A program made the translations under genes and the position numbers. 64,000 bases of DNA from Coniferiporia sulphurascens (lineage: Eukaryota; Basidiomycota; Agaricomycetes; Hymenochaetales; Hymenochaetaceae): NCBI GenBank assembly GCA_002794785.1, contig NBBA01000003.1, positions 1,736,001 to 1,800,000 of the forward strand, read 5' to 3'. Shown in pieces: positions 13,537-27,200 of the stretch; position 1 is the stretch's first letter; each line of letters starts with the position of its first letter. Below the pieces are notes generated by a model. The model saw only the letters and a list, made by a program, of their open reading frames with translations, was not told the DNA's origin and searched no databases.

Positions 13537-14931
13537 TTACAATGGCCGGAATGACCGGAGAATCTCGTCGTCCGCGGGCTCGCGGCGAAGCGCCGAATGG
13601 GACGCGCGGAGACGTTCTAACGGCACCAGTGAACGCAGGACGGGAGTGCTCGATGCTGCGCCCGGCACCGCGGGCAAAGACAGTAGAAGACTCGGCCCGT
13701 GGGTTCTGTCATTCGCCGGGGATGGAAGAGAAGAAAGGGACGACGATGCCACGGAGGGCGGGCGCGACGGGGAGGATATATGCGCGGAACTCCGATAAGC
13801 ATCGGCCGTGCCAAGCTCCTGAGAAGAAGGCAAAGGGGGGAGCGCCTCTTGAGATTCGTTTGTCGCCCGCGGCGGGGACGGGCGCGAGGGGGGAGGCGCG
13901 TAAGGCCTTTGTAATGACGAAGAAACAGTGGCAGAAGGGTGAGGGTGCGAAATGGGGCTAAGCGGAAAGGGAGCATAGCGCGGATGGGAGGAGAGCGGTG
14001 AGAGCGATTGCTGTTGGTCGCGATCTGATAGCGAGCTCTGTGAGGCGGTCGAGTTCCTCCGCGGAGCACGAGACCGCGGAATCTCACCGGGAAATGCGTT
14101 GCGAGGGCTGCGCTCAGCCTTCTTGCTACTGCCGACCGTGCTGGAACGCGCACGCTGGTAACATTCGTGGGGTACGGGCAACCTCGCGAGCATGGGGATT
14201 TCATCCACCGTCCGAAGCTCATCAAGTGAATCTTCCGTGTAATAGGCATCTAAGGTTGATATGTAATCAGCTTTTGGCCGCTGGCGAACGGAGACGAGAG
14301 AACGCCGCAAAAGGGGAGAAACGTACTCATGTGCCACTTTTTGAGGCTGGTGCCGTTATTTACCCATGCCGAATATGTCTGCTTCACAAGCGGTTGGCGA
14401 CGTGGAGACGGAACCGGGTACGAAGTGGACGGAAACGATTCTCGATGGCGTCTGTATGCCGTGCGAGTGCTGTTAGTTTGCGAACTGGGGTGCTGGTGAA
14501 TGCTACCCACCTGAGCATTCGGTTCCTTTCTGCGGCCTGAGATTCGTTCGTGTCCCAATCTTTCTCAACATAGAGAAGGAAATCCTGGAGGCGGCGATCA
14601 AAAGAGAAGCAACAGGGCAAGTATAAGAAATTAACTTTGTAGCGTCGGCGAAACCTAGTGGAATTGAGCTACTCACGTCACGAACGCGCGAGGGATGCCA
14701 ATGCCGGCCTTCGGTGAATCTTTCCATGCCAGCACCGGTCGCATCGGAGGCGGGAGAGCGCTCTTCCCAGACGTAAACGCAACCGGGACGGAGGGCAGCG
14801 CGGTCTGCAGCGTCGAGCCGACGGGAGACCATGGGGAGCATGCCACAGGTTACTGCGTGGAAGAGGACGTTGGCGTCGCTCGTTGAGCGGACACGGATGC
14901 CCGTGGCGGTGGGCCTCTGGCTGGGCCTCAT
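13537..14931 (-). CDS. WOPR-domain (Gti1/Pac2/Wor1) transcription regulator, copy A
   Basis: Predicted 388-residue protein with an N-terminal WOPR DNA-binding domain, the fold of Wor1, Ryp1, Sge1, Gti1 and Pac2, which control morphology and development in fungi. Exons on minus: 14931-14677, 14584-14511, 14451-14327 and 14249-13537. WOPR block 1 reads ATGIRVRSTSDANVLFHAV, LPMVSRRLDAADRAAL, CVYVWEERS, ERFTEGRHWHPSRVRD and DFLLYVEKDW. After a linker, block 2 reads PLVKQTYSAW, KKWHMNAYYTEDSLDELRTV and DEIPMLARL. The remaining 230 or so residues are disordered and rich in Ser and Pro, ending DDEILRSFRPL. The start was set at the Met that all three copies have just before their xxPT motif. In-frame sequence continues upstream to 14988 without an ATG. 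Transcribed away from the other two copies. Confidence 0.88.
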
Positions 14932-17900
14932 CTGAGGGGTCTTTGACAGCGACGTTGTGGGGGGGACGAGGCGGGGTCGAGGGGGCACGCCGGGGACGAG
15001 GACGGGGTAGCCGACGGTGGGGGGGAACGCTAGCTGCGGCCACTACGAGTAGCTGCGGGCGGAGAGACCTGCAGAGGCTGAGGACCAAAGAGGCAACTTT
15101 AGTAGAGTTAGCTGAGATGAAAAAGCGCGACGGCGGACCTTAGTACTTATAGCGCGCACCGAAATAAGCGAGGCTGGCTAGGGCCGAGGACCACCAATAA
15201 AGAGAGATGGTGGATGAGGAGAGACGAGAAACGGGAAACGGGAAATCGAAGGGGGCGCCGGAAAGCGGCAGGCCTTGTATTCTGTGCGAGCTGAGGTGAG
15301 TATATGCGGCTATATGCAGCTCGCCTGTACTGACCGTCACGGTGCGCGGGTGGCAGGCGGGCGACCGCGTACGCTAAAGCTTCTAAGCTTTCCGCTCTCC
15401 AGGCTCCCCTTTCCCTTCTCTTCTCTTCCCTTCTCTATTTTCTGGTGGAACGACTCTGCTCGTTACGGCCTGCCGTGTGCCGTTTGCCATTTGCATACCT
15501 AAAAATGCTTTTTTCCAGCTGCTTGGGAACCAACGCCACCCCATCACGATCCGAACAGTCAGCAGCTCACCCGCACCCAGTTCCAGTTCCAGTCCCAGTT
15601 CTAGTTTCAGCGTCTTTGCCCGCGCTCCGGTATCCCTTTCTTCCATCCATAACAAGATAACAGGCTTCCCTACACCCTGCGTGGGTGTGTCCTCCGCAAG
15701 TCCGGCGTGACGGCGAGAACTGGGGCATCACCGATTCATCGCCCGCGTCCATGCGTGCTCGCGTCGACGTCCCTTCCTTGTACGTCGTGCTGGACACGTT
15801 ATGCCATATTGCTTGATCCAAAAGGCTGATTGTTACCGTCTCCGCGCGCCTGCACTGCTGTGCCCACTCAAAAGTCTTTTCTGCTCCTATTGTCAACCCC
15901 TGTGGCCGTGCCCGATCACCTCGTCCTGCACGTTCGTTGTTGAACACGCGCCCGTTCTGCCCAGCTATTGTTGCTAAAGTGCGCCGGCGCCCATGTCGCA
16001 GATACATAGACTGATGCGATGGCGAGTTCATCCAGAAAGTCGCGTGGCAGACGCTTCTTCTCCGGACCATTCAACTAACGCGTTAAAGGTGCTGGTGTGC
16101 CATCACCCGTCAAGTTCGATCATCATTGGTAGTCTCCGACCCGGACCTGACAGCGCAAGCGCTTGCTTCTCTGTCCCGAATACAACGTCGTCTGCGCGAA
16201 CCGCAAACTCTACCATCTATCAATTCTCCTCTTCGTGTCCGGACAATGTCTGGAATGCCTGTCTCCCTCCAAGACTTCTGTCAGATCGAGCATATGCCTC
16301 ACTCGCTACACCGCAGACAGATAGGCTTCTTTTGGGGACGGCCGATGCCTCTAGCTACCTTGTAACAAGCATCGCCACGCTGGCAGGCGCGTATACAGGA
16401 ACCTATTATTCTAGGCCCTCATCGCCGCATCATCATAGGCGTTCTCAAAGCCGGTTTACACGCAAAGCGTATCCACTCCTTCACCTCCAAGGCAGGGAGC
16501 AAACTCCTTCGGAACTCGGAAAGCGATAATAATAGGCTTGAATGCGAGTGATGGGCTTCTATCCTGGAGCCCGGGCGACGAAGTATGTCTGGCTCGAGAC
16601 GCTTCCAAGACTGGTCCCTTCGTGATCTCAATGCAATATTAGCTTCGGTCGTACCCCCTGTGTCCTCATCTGCCAACGAACACCATGTTGGCCGGTCGCC
16701 AATATGGGTTTTCCCACTCTCAGCCCCTTCGTCTCCCAAGTCTTCACCGAAGCTGCCTATTTGGTATTGCTAATATTAGTAGTAATGTCCATCTTATATA
16801 TCTGGATGGCGATCTCTCTGCGGGGACGAACTCTAGATTTAAAAGAACAGTTCTTCCTCCGCTCTTTCAGCGACAAAAGCTAGCATTGGGACAGCTCTAA
16901 GGATATCCTTTCTCCACGCGGGTCATTTGAACTCCTGTCTTTGAAACTCATGATAAATCCTACATTGTTCTCCTGCCCTGGCCCACATGGTAGTTTGGTC
17001 GCGTCAGGGCTCACTCCCTATCTAGGTACATGGGGCATGGTCTTCACTGAATTGCTGGAGTTCGAACTGACGAGTTGGGGATAAACAAAGGCAAAAAAGC
17101 TCAATTGACGGAGCGACAAGCTCCGCCTTTCGCGGACCATTCGGTCCTTACTCGCTCTCTTATGGCCTTTATGTCCGTCTGCTACCAATATGATCGCGGG
17201 CTCTGTGCAGACTATGTGTCCGGCGGTGCTACTCCCGCACTCTTTTTGGCGGTTTCAATCCTTGACTCACACAGCGAAGGGGCGTAAACGGGCAGTTTCC
17301 CACTCGTCCATATGTGCGTCCTCAATTTCTTTCTGCCATATTTGTCCTTCTGCTTGTGTCCTTGTTAATTTCCTATGCAATTACGCTTCCCCCCATTCTT
17401 TGCCCACATCGGCTAGTCTGGATTCCATGTTTAATCTTCATTGAACGACGTGATTACGCCCTCCGTATTTGATTTATGGCTATATGTGTATATTCGCCGA
17501 ATCCAGGATCTGCCCTAACTGCGACACGCTACACTCTCCGGCTGGTTCCTTCCGACCTACCAAGACGGTCCAGACCTACTGAAATGTGTTGTGCAATTAA
17601 GACATACTAGACTCAGTCACCGGACTCGGGGTCCAGCGAATTCTGGGGTGTGAAAATGCGAGCATCGTGCTTGCGGTGTCCCGTCACTATCCCTACTTTG
17701 TCTTCCAGGTCTCCGTTGCATGCCTACTCGCCTCATGGCCTGCTCCCATGCGCTCTGGCTCGCTAGCCGAAGGACATACACTTTGACTAAAAAGGCGATG
17801 AATCGTCCTTTACGGAAAGTTGAGGGGTGGATCGCGCACGTCCTCGATCGGGGGTCGGAGCGGAAGTAGCCACCGCGTGTTCCCCGTCGCCGTACTGTTG

Positions 17901-20900
17901 TATTGTATCCCTGCAGGTGTTCTCCCGCTGCCTGCGCACTACATCGCGATAGGACCGCCTGTCACTTGTATCATACCTACAGTTAGGCAAGTGCCGTCGA
18001 GCGCCGCCTAAATTTAAATTACTGAGGTTCGTCTCTCGATCATCATTGATTTGTTTGCTTCATCATTGCATAAGATACTATACTGACACTAGTTTGATAC
18101 AGTTTACTCCGAGTCGGAGTCCGACAATGTAAGGGTACAATAATATGCCCCTTCTGTGCCACTGTTCGGCTCTGGAACGATGGCCTAGTCCGCCAACCAG
18201 TGGCCGCGGCAGGCAAAACATAATATGAAGATTCCGAAGGGAGTTTGGTCCGTCCCTGTGTGACCTGCCGGTGGCGAGTGAGGTTTTACGGGAGCCTGAA
18301 TCTCTGCAAAAAGCTACTTCAATGAGAGGACGCCCACGCAGATCGCCGGGGACAAGTAGAGACGAAAGTCGCTTGGCGCCTGCCCTTTGAAGCCTCCCGC
18401 ACACGAGCAAGGGCAGCGGGTCTCCTCTTTAATGGCTGGAGCTGAGGCCCTGGAGGTCCAGACCCGTTGCTAGTCCTGTCTTCCCGCCGCCCGAGAAAGC
18501 ATAAACTGGGGAGCCTGGGAAACATGTCCGGATTTGGTAATCGGATGGGGACAGCCTCCTGGAGTTTAGACTTGGGAATCACTTCGCCGCGGCCAGCATC
18601 AGCCCTTCGTCAAGCAGCGCAAATTATCATATGTGATCACCTTCCAAGTCTTGCCGACGATGCAGACCCGCAGGGCGGCCGCATAACACATGGGGATGGC
18701 AGCTTGTTCGCGAGAAATTTTGCCTGCTTGTGAACTACCCGCACGGTTCCGATGTTTCTCGAAGATGGAAAGGCGTGCACCGCAAGAGAGGGGGGAAAAG
18801 GGTATTCCATTCTTCAAATGCTGCTACTTTGCCCCCCTAGCCCTCTTGTCTCCGGTGTTGATTACCGAGGACTCAGCGTAGTCCTAGCTCGTATTTTTTG
18901 AAATTCCGCGATGGCTGTCCCACATTCGAGACGTGTACATCGACTCCTGCTGTCGCGTGGATTCAAACGATAAATTATATGTATTTGAACGGACTACTCG
19001 GACTTCTCCAGTCACCGGATTCGAGTTTACGGCTTTCCAGCTACTAAGTCCACAGGAGCAGGAAGAACGTTGAATGACCTTCATCTCCAATACACTCCAA
19101 CTCCATGGAGTTACTCTCTACGACAGATTTGGACGCGCAGGAAAAAACATTAGGTACTCACCGTTGTGTTGTTGTCCGGAGATCCGATTACTCGATGATG
19201 ACTCATTAAGGCCACCGCTATCGCTTACCAAAAACGGAGAAATGGCGGAGCCTGTGCCTATTCCGCCCATCTGTCGCCTAAATGCACACCCACACCCACC
19301 CCTCGATACAAATTTAGGCTCGTTAAGCCATATCGGAAAATCAATACTGTTGGCAATGTCTCACCATAAGGCCACTCTATTGTCGTACAGAGTGCCGTAC
19401 GTCTTATCCTGCTATCTACTGTTAAACTTGACATCTTAAAGCACCGACCGCCCGTTTGGCACAAAGGATTTTGAGACTTTATTTCATCCGAGCAGCTTCG
19501 CCTTATCTCGTAGGACATAAGTCCTATAACTTGCGAAGAGGCTCCCGGCATGACGTCGAGATCCGCACGTATATGTGGCCAGCTGGGGCTTATGACTGTG
19601 AGACAATACTATTTTGCATTGTATCCACCTCCCGCCTTTTAGTTCTCTCCTATCCTGTAAGGACGGCGCCTGTCGTGTTCGATAATCAATGCATGTGAAA
19701 GTCGGCGGAAGTAGTTCCTTACCACTGGTAAACGACTTCATCCGACCGCACTTCCCTCAATAATGATGTCCCGCTGCGTGTGAGCGGCGACCTACCCTCC
19801 CTTACGAAAAGCAAGGTGGGAGCTTTCTCAACATATCATCACTACACAAGAGACTTTGAATTTCCTTAAAAACGGGTTTCTCCCACGTGCCTTCCTGCTT
19901 CTCTTATTTCCATTCCTTGCATTTTATCAGCTTCCTAAAAGCCACACTTAGCTACACGAGCGGCGTCCGAGGCAAGATTATGGTTGTTTTCTACTTTTAT
20001 GAGCGCTGGGAAGGCGAAGACGAAGAAAGCGCACGTTCATGAGGGACATGTCCGCTGTACACGCCTCGCGAAAAAAAAGTGGCGTTTGGATGGCTTCGAG
20101 TGTGCGCTTCGGGCTTTCTGTCCCCTTGACCTCGCGCATACCATTGCCGGATTGAACCAAAGTTAAAATTACACTTCTAGGGTCCAGGGGTTGAGTGACA
20201 AAGGCGGTGGAAAATATCCAGAAGTGATTGCTGTTGGATATATGCTTTATGACCAGCCATCATGCTGACGGAACGAGCGGTTGGTCGCCGCGCTTACGTC
20301 TCTTCGGATCCTTGGTTCTCTGCTACCCTGTACCTTTCACTGCACCCTAACTGTTGCCGACTTTGTCGTCTTCGCACCGTTGCCCGTCCCTCCGTCTCTC
20401 ACGCCCGTACGCCAGACAAATCACCGCTTTCGCCTTCACCGTGGATCCGGCGTTTTTGCCCTTTTGCTGTCCCTTTCCCCCCGGCGGGAGACCATCGGAA
20501 GATCAAACACATCCAAGGGCTAGAATAGCTTAGCTGGAAGGCTAAAAGGTAACTCTTCTCTCTTGGAGCTTATGCGGCGGATCACTGGAAACTTTAACCC
20601 TGCAAAGGTGGCTGCGCCGAAAAAAGAGAGAGAGAGGACTTGAAAGATGAGAGTAGGCCATTGGCTATCCTGCCTGGCGGGAGAATGCCACCTGGCGCCC
20701 GCTATTCCTAGAGCGGTACACGATTACGTGCTTCTTTCCATAAGAACGAAGGGCGGATACGTGAAGGCGGCTTCAGACATTAGGTGCTATGAGACGAGCA
20801 TCAAGTTTGGAAAGCTCTCGTTGCTTGCAAGACGGAGGTCGTCGTCCTCGTGCGATTGCGCGAGCGGATAGTGCGTCCGGGGGGTATACGCAGTAGTCCC

Positions 20901-21604
20901 AGCTATAGAGACGGGAGCAGGGCGGGTAAACCTGCATCGACCCAGGGGGGATTCTAGGGTACCCGTGCACAAGGGCACATGAAACCGGGTGAAAAAAGAA
21001 GTGACTGTTATCTTTTGAATTGTATTTGCGCAGACTTCAGTCCGGAAGGGTTTAGGTCTTCTCATTGCCTTCAGCCTAAAGCAAGAAGATTAAGTAGGCG
21101 CTTCCTGACTAAAACACCCTAAAACCCACGGCCTGGTTCCTGTAGAGCGACGCGGGTCTGCGTGTACTTGTGCTCAAGCGGAATGTGTCGCGCCAAAGAT
21201 CGATGCAGGCACAGAGTGACAAGTTCATAGTACTGTAATGGTTGTAAATTTCATCTTCCAGGAATGGCAATAGCCTTAAAATCTCGATTGCGAACGGTGG
21301 ACATAAGATAATGATGCTTCGAATTCCGAAAGGAAACATTCTCGAGACCGGCACGGCTGGGAAAGCGGGGGAACTATGTAACATATCCGCCAGGGGAATC
21401 CTCGGTGCAAGAAGCAAGATCGATTTTCAACAAATCTCACGTAGATCTAGCGAGAATTGAATTGTATTGGCCGGACCTCCGAGTACGCGTAGACGCAATG
21501 GCAGTATGTGTGAGCACGCAGGACGATAGCCCTTGATAAGTGGCTGGCTGGTTAACCGAAATAATATTACAGCGTGTAACGAGGAAGAGTATTTTGGGAA
21601 CTGA
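14932..21604. other. Gene-poor block, 6.7 kb
   Basis: The first few hundred bases should be the promoter of WOPR copy A. Beyond that I see only short overlapping frames with no recognised domain. The longest, 178 codons from 15993 on the plus strand, is Ser-rich and lacks a defensible splice structure. A small CAGTTC-type repeat lies near 15577. No mobile-element ends or RNA gene were found. Confidence 0.45.
15577..15610 (+). repeat. Imperfect CAGTTC hexamer repeat
   Basis: About five imperfect copies of the hexamer CAGTTC/CAGTCC lie in tandem, upstream of WOPR copy A. It is probably a simple-sequence repeat without function. Confidence 0.6.
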
Positions 21605-22492
21605 TTATGCTTTGAGTATCTCTCCGTAACCCTCTGCCTTGTAAAAGTCCGAGATCCCAGTCAAAAGTACCCCCAGAGCATCCAACCATTTGTTCAAGAG
21701 CTCGTCAAGCTCTTCCTGGGTCGCCGCCGGACCACCCGCTTTGTCCTCTTTCAGCTCCTTGTACAAAACTTCCCGCTTGGGACAACCGTACATTGCAGCC
21801 TGAATGGTTGGATATTTTATGTTACTTTGAGCGAAATCGATGAAAGAAACGTGAACGTACGGAAAAAATTCCCTTAACAATCATGTTGTGGTATGCCTTG
21901 AGAGTTTCCCCGTATGCCTTCGTGAAAGCCTCGGCCAGCTCTATTTGAAGGTTCGCCTGGGTCTTCTTAAGAGCCTGCCACATGAATGAAAGACCGCGGC
22001 AAAGCCAGAGCAAGCCCTCGGTCGCAGTCTTTCCCCCTTCGTTCTTAACAAGTTGCTCGAGGGTGCCGGATATACTCTGCGAGGCGGTATAGCGAGTCCT
22101 CACTTTCTAGGGGGAAATGTGATCAATACACGAGTAATCAGTTTACACGTGAAATGCTTGCAGCACGCCGCAACAGCCAAGTTGGATCATGCGTGAGAAC
22201 TTCCACTCACTCCGATATTGGTCTGTAGGTCAGTTGCGACCACGTTAAGCGCACGCGTATTGAGAAGTCCTGTCCCATGCATACCCGTGAGTGCTTCACA
22301 CCCTGTCTCCGAATCACTCTATACACGCACCAAAGATTCCAACAACGCCTTCCGCCGCTTCCAAGAATTGCACCGTGTCAATCCCAGCCTCCGTTTGGGT
22401 AACATCTGCGAAAGACTTAGTGTTATCAGTCCAAGGTTTCCGAGCGAACCAAAGGATACACTCACTCTGACAGTACTGAGATATGGAGCCAT
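21605..22492 (-). CDS. Glycolipid transfer protein (GLTP) family
   Basis: Predicted 203-residue GLTP-fold protein, a soluble all-helical carrier that moves glycosphingolipids between membranes and is probably cytosolic. Exons on minus: 22492-22466, 22415-22331, 22269-22211, 22106-21861 and 21799-21605, with all phases matching. It starts MAPYLSTVR-SFADVTQTE, then GIDTVQFLEAAEGVVGIF. The headgroup-recognition signature D-x3-N-x2-K appears as DLQTNIGK across an exon junction, as in human GLTP (D48, N52, K55). Next are ASQSISGTLEQLV and GLLWLCRGLSFMW, which carries the stacking Trp. The helix AFTKAYGETLKAYHNMIVKG follows, with the conserved His. The C-terminal exon begins AAMYGCPKRE and ends YGEILKA. 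The length equals the usual single-domain form. It is divergent from the fRMsr gene with 186 bp between starts. Confidence 0.94.
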
Positions 22493-22678
22493 AGTGGTGA
22501 GTTTACAAGGCGCTGAATGTGTCGATCGCAATCGATCTAGCTTCTATATATGGTAACCATGTATTCTCGCGGTCACGCGTTAGCTGATAAATATTAATGC
22601 CAGTCTTCAAGCTCAAGCTGCTCAACTGTTACCACTGTTGAATCAAAACTGCTGGTCGCATCATAATACTTTCTTACG
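22493..22678. promoter_or_regulatory. Shared divergent promoter, GLTP / fRMsr
   Basis: The 186 bp between two opposed start codons. A TATATA tract near 22551 is the only core-promoter-like element I see. Co-regulation is inferred from spacing alone. Confidence 0.45.
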
Positions 22679-23400
22679 ATGCCTCACGCCGATTCGTCGT
22701 ATTTACCCCCTGGACTGGTTAACAAGACAGAATTTTGGCAGCACGTCTTTGAGCAGCTCCGTGGTTTGCTTGAGGGGCAAAGAAACTGGGTATGCCCATG
22801 TGAACCTCTGTAGTCGCAGCGGGACATGCCTTGAGACAAAGTAAATCAGGTGTCGAATTGCGCAAACGCATCCTCTCTGATATACAACTCGCTCATCGCC
22901 TTTGAGCCATTCTTTGGCCCTGGTGAGAAGGCAGTTAACTGGTGTGGTGAGCTCGAGGCTTTTTGCTGGACCTCGCATATTGTGCCCTTTTGTTGATGTC
23001 GGCGAACACAGGATTTTATCTGGACTCATCCATATTCCCGAAGCCTTCCTTGTCTCTTCTGGGCCAGAAAGAACCAACAGAAAACAAACTCTTGCTAGGG
23101 CCCTTTTGTGGAAAGCCCGCCTGTCAATTCATCAATACTGCGCCTGGTAAGGCACGGGGCGTCTGCGCCGACGCATATATACAGCAGAAAACAGTGACCG
23201 TGCCTGTTGTGGACGATTACCCCGGACACATAGCCTGCGACGGCGAAACAAAAAGCGAGATCGTGTGTCCGCTCCTGTGTGAAGGGCGTGGTATTGGGGT
23301 CCTGGATTTAGATTGCCTTGCGATAAATGGCTTTGACGAAGATGATAGGTTCGGTTTGGAGAGAATAGTCAAGCTCGTCGTAAACTCTTGTGATTGGTGA
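22679..23400 (+). CDS. Free methionine-(R)-sulfoxide reductase (GAF-domain fRMsr)
   Basis: Predicted 198-residue GAF-domain enzyme that reduces free L-methionine-(R)-sulfoxide using thioredoxin, part of oxidative-damage repair; probably cytosolic. Exons are 22679-22789, 22850-22946 and 23012-23400, joining in phase. The N-terminus reads MPHADSSYLPPGLVNKTEFW. The conserved NASSLIYNSL precedes VNWCGFYL, which crosses the second intron. The active-site region has LLLGPFCGKPACQFI, GKARGVCADAY and DDYPGHIACD. Its Cys in PAC, GVC and HIAC fit the catalytic and resolving cysteines known in yeast and E. coli fRMsr. The end reads GVLDLDCLAINGFDEDDRFG. The length is typical. An extra Cys in the SEIVCPL strand replaces the usual hydrophobic residue. 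Confidence 0.94.
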
Positions 23401-23782
23401 TTTCCACCGATATGTAGGGTTGATTGGGAGTTTGTTCGATTATAGATTACTTTAGTTCTCAATGAATGCTTTGATCATATGCAACTACTTCGATCTGGGT
23501 ATAAAACCAGAATATTCCTTGAGCTTTGAGAACGAGCAAATGTGAAACGGCTTGGATCTTTTTATACTTTCGTCTGTACGTACAAAAATTGACATTTTAA
23601 TCGAGTGCATTTTCAGCTGCTTGAGTACGTAATATCTTTATTACGCCTTGTGAGTCACCAGTTTGGCAAAGTTGCAGCAACGGGGATAGCCCGCACGATA
23701 GCTGTGGATGCTCGTTCACCTTCACACTCGTGTCCTTCCGATTTGTAAATATCGATACCCATTACTTCTTCGATTTCGGTCC
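23401..23782. other. Intergenic region
   Basis: About 380 bp between fRMsr and CysRS, both on plus. It should hold the fRMsr 3' end and the CysRS promoter; no other feature is recognised. Confidence 0.45.
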
Positions 23783-26700
23783 ATGTCTTCTCAATCGACC
23801 TGGACTGCGCCAACGAAGGCCGTCGATGAGCCGACGCTCAAGCTGTACAACTCGCTCACCAAAATTAAGGTCCTCACTCGTCTATAGTGTTCATAAGGAT
23901 GCACGCAACTGAGACTCTTGGAAGTAGACTGAGTTTATTCCGAGGAACGGGCGCCATGTTAAATGGTACAATTGTGGCCCGACGGTATACGACTCGTCAC
24001 ATATGGGCCATGCAAGGTACGTCTCCAGCGAAATGGACTCATGGCAATCTCCCTAACGGTGTTCTTCCAGAAACTATGTCACGCAAGACATCCTACGGCG
24101 AATTCTTGTGGATTATTTTGGATATGACGTCCATTTTGTGATGAACATTACTGACATTGATGACAAAGTGCGCAATGAACCCCACCGTCACGCCGTACTT
24201 CGAGCTTACTCGAACTTTGGCAGATCATTCGACGGTCGCGAGAAAACCACCTTCTAGACAAGTTTCGTACACAGACGAGCACGCTTACCCCAGAACTTAT
24301 TGCCGAAATAGAAGATACGTGGCGCGTCTACTTTCGTTCGCAATTGGCGAAGGCACTTCTGGAGGGAGAGCTGCCCAAGGAAGGGAGCGAAGACGCTTCA
24401 TGGGTGGATATTATAGCAAAGTCGCAAAATACGGGATGGAAGCTGGAGTGCACTAAGAGGGACGAAAAGTTCGACATGCATCTAAAAGCGCTGGTGAGCG
24501 GGCCATACTATTCCAAGAGAAAACGCGGGCTGAATACGCGATCGGTATACAAAGACCAAAAGCAAGAAAGTTTTGCAAGAAGCTAAGACACTATTGGCCA
24601 ATGGGGAGGTATCATCTGAACATGCTTTACGACTTATCAATGAATCCCAGGATATACTTGCAAAGGTGTTAGACAAGAAGGTCTGTGGCGATCGTGTTTG
24701 TTCGAGTTTGCATACTCATTACCTCCTCATCAACAGTACGGCGACGAGATAAACGACCCTGCACATTCTCGCGCATTGGCACAGTACTGGGAGGCGGAAT
24801 TCTTCAAAGATATGGCCCGTTTGCGTGTACGTGCACCAGACACGCTTACGCGTGTCACAGAGTACGTTCCGGAAATCGTTGAATTCGTTGAGCGCATTAT
24901 TGCAAACGGATATGCGTATGAGAGCAAAGGAAGTGTCTATTTCGACACGGATGCTTTCGAGCGGGCAGATGGGCATGCGTATCCAAAGCTCCAGCCAGGC
25001 AGCAAGGGGAATAGGGAGCTATTAGAAGAGGGTGAAGGTAGGATGAACTGCTATGGTCATGGGTGATTCGCTAATAAGTGGGTGTAGGTGTGCTTGCACC
25101 GAAAGCAGTCGGACAACGGTCGAAAAGTGACTTCGCTCTGTGGAAAGGGTCGAAGCCTGGCGAGCCATCGTGGCCATCACCATGGGGACCCGGACGTCCT
25201 GGATGGCACATTGAATGTTCCGTCATGGCGAGTGCCGTCTTTGGTGACAATATGGATATCCACTCCGGGGGCATCGATCTTGCGTTTCCTCATCACGATA
25301 ATGAAATGGCGCAGTCTGAGGTAAGTTTGGCATGTCCGAAAGAAGCTCTCCTTTCCTCGCGGCTTTGATGCTCACGAGGTCCCTTCCCCTCGTTCGTAAA
25401 TATATTTGCCATACTCGCGTATTTCCTCATTTTTCCGCCCTTTGATGTTGCATCTGCCGCCGAACGCGAATGTCTATATTGCACCCCCTAACAATCTTCT
25501 CACATTTCATATTGTTTTGACAGGCATATCATAATTGCGGCCAATGGGTCAATTATTTCCTACACACGGGCCATCTCCACATTGAAGGTTTGAAGATGAG
25601 CAAATCATTGAAGAATTTCATCACTGTCGATGTGAGTTCGACTTGCCGCTCTTTGCCATCCACTGACGGCATTGCAACATGCATCGTTTCCGTCTGATTT
25701 TCCCTAACAGGAAATCCTCCTGAAATACACCGCCCGACAGCTGCGTCTCGCGTTCCTGACTCAACTATGGAATACAAAAGTGGACTTTACCGATAGTCTC
25801 ATGACGGGGGAGGTCCGCACCATTGAGACAACCCTGAATGTGCGTTTTATCCTTCCCCGCGAGCCAACGTGAAACCCAGACGGCGAACTCACGAGCATTT
25901 ACAATCGTCATCCATATATGTTCACCCGATGCCTTATCGTGTTGGGCGCACGCACATCTCCCCTGGTTTGGACGGGCCAATTAATAGAACTTCTTTACCA
26001 ATATCAAAGCCGTAATCCTGGACCACGGGGAACGTCCGTCAGGGGACGGCCAACACCGATACGGGACGCTAGAACGTGATCTCCAAAACTAGTGAGCGTC
26101 TTCGCACCAATGAGGTCCATGTGCTCACTGCATTCACTTGCACTCCCTTCTTTTCCGTCATTTCGCCTCATTTCTTCGTTGCCAATTCATGCATCCCTTT
26201 GAAGCTTCTGCGAAACCCAATCCGCTTTTCGGGCCGCCTTGTGCGATTCATTCAACACTCCATTAGCGCTCGAAACTCTCCTCAAGCTCGTGTCACGGAC
26301 GAACGTCTACATCAGTGCACAGGGTCGCAATCTGAACGTTGGCGTGATCGAACATATCTCACGCTGGGTCGGCAAGATGCTTCGCATGTTCGGTCTCGGA
26401 GAAGGTAATGCTATTAGCCGTGAAGCTGAGCTTGGATGGGGTGAGGAACGGACAAGCGGTCATGGTTCGATTAGTGTGAGTCGCTGTTTGGCACGTTACG
26501 CCAACCTGGTGGTTTATGATCCTCAGGCCTTATCAATACTACTTATCTTTTGCATCACTAATGCCACACGTTCCAGCGTGACGAGGTGATCATGCCTTAC
26601 CTACGCGTTTTGTCCTCTTTCAGGGATGAAGTTAGACAACGAGCGATCAAGGGTGATGATGGCGCACTTAGGAGTGTCCTAACGCTTTGCGATCAACTTC

Positions 26701-27200
26701 GAGACGAAAAACTTCTCCCCCTGGGTGTGTCACTTGACGATCAAGAAGGTACGTCCGGATAAAGCCTCCGACCACGGTATGCGACTGTTACAGTCTGGCT
26801 GATTCAATTCAATACCATAATTGCACACACGGTAACTTTAATTACAGGTGGAAAGGCTCTTGTCAAAATTGGAGATCCGGAACAGCTTCTGAAAGTCCGA
26901 GAGGAAAAGCGCGCAATGGCCGATGCAAAAGCCTCTAAGAAAGCGGCAGCCGCCGAAGTGGACCGACAGAGGCGTCTGGCGAAACTTGAGAAGGGGCGTA
27001 CGTCCCCAGCTGATATGTTCAGGCCTCCAAACGTCGCCGAGAATATGTATGGAAGCTACGACCATGCAGGGATACCCTTAACGGATGGGGAAGGGAAGCC
27101 TTTGAGTAAAAACGCGGCGAAGAAAGTACAGAAGGAGTACGCAGCTCAAGTGAAAGCACATCAGGAATTTTTGGACTGGCAAAAGGACCAGAGGGGATGA
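23783..27200 (+). CDS. Cysteinyl-tRNA synthetase
   Basis: Predicted 779-residue class I cysteinyl-tRNA synthetase, which charges tRNA-Cys. Thirteen exons join in phase: 23783-23869, 23928-24016, 24071-24167, 24224-24493, 24555-24680, 24737-25037, 25088-25320, 25524-25631, 25711-25839, 25988-26091, 26205-26475, 26577-26748 and 26848-27200. The first zinc ligand and HIGH-type motif are in [30 protein letters not shown] follows. The other zinc-site residues lie in [11 protein letters not shown] and [10 protein letters not shown], and the second signature is [11 protein letters not shown]. As in other eukaryotic enzymes there is an insertion between the HIGH half and the tRNA-binding part, and a Lys/Ala-rich C-terminal extension. 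Two donors are unusual (GTCCTC after exon 1, GTCTGT after exon 5). No clear mitochondrial presequence is visible, so the cytosolic form is the main expectation. Confidence 0.96.

Noticed and set aside
15993..16529. A 178-codon plus-strand frame, Ser-rich, with other open frames nearby
   Set aside because: No recognisable domain, no convincing splice sites, and equally open frames overlap it; not enough to call a gene.
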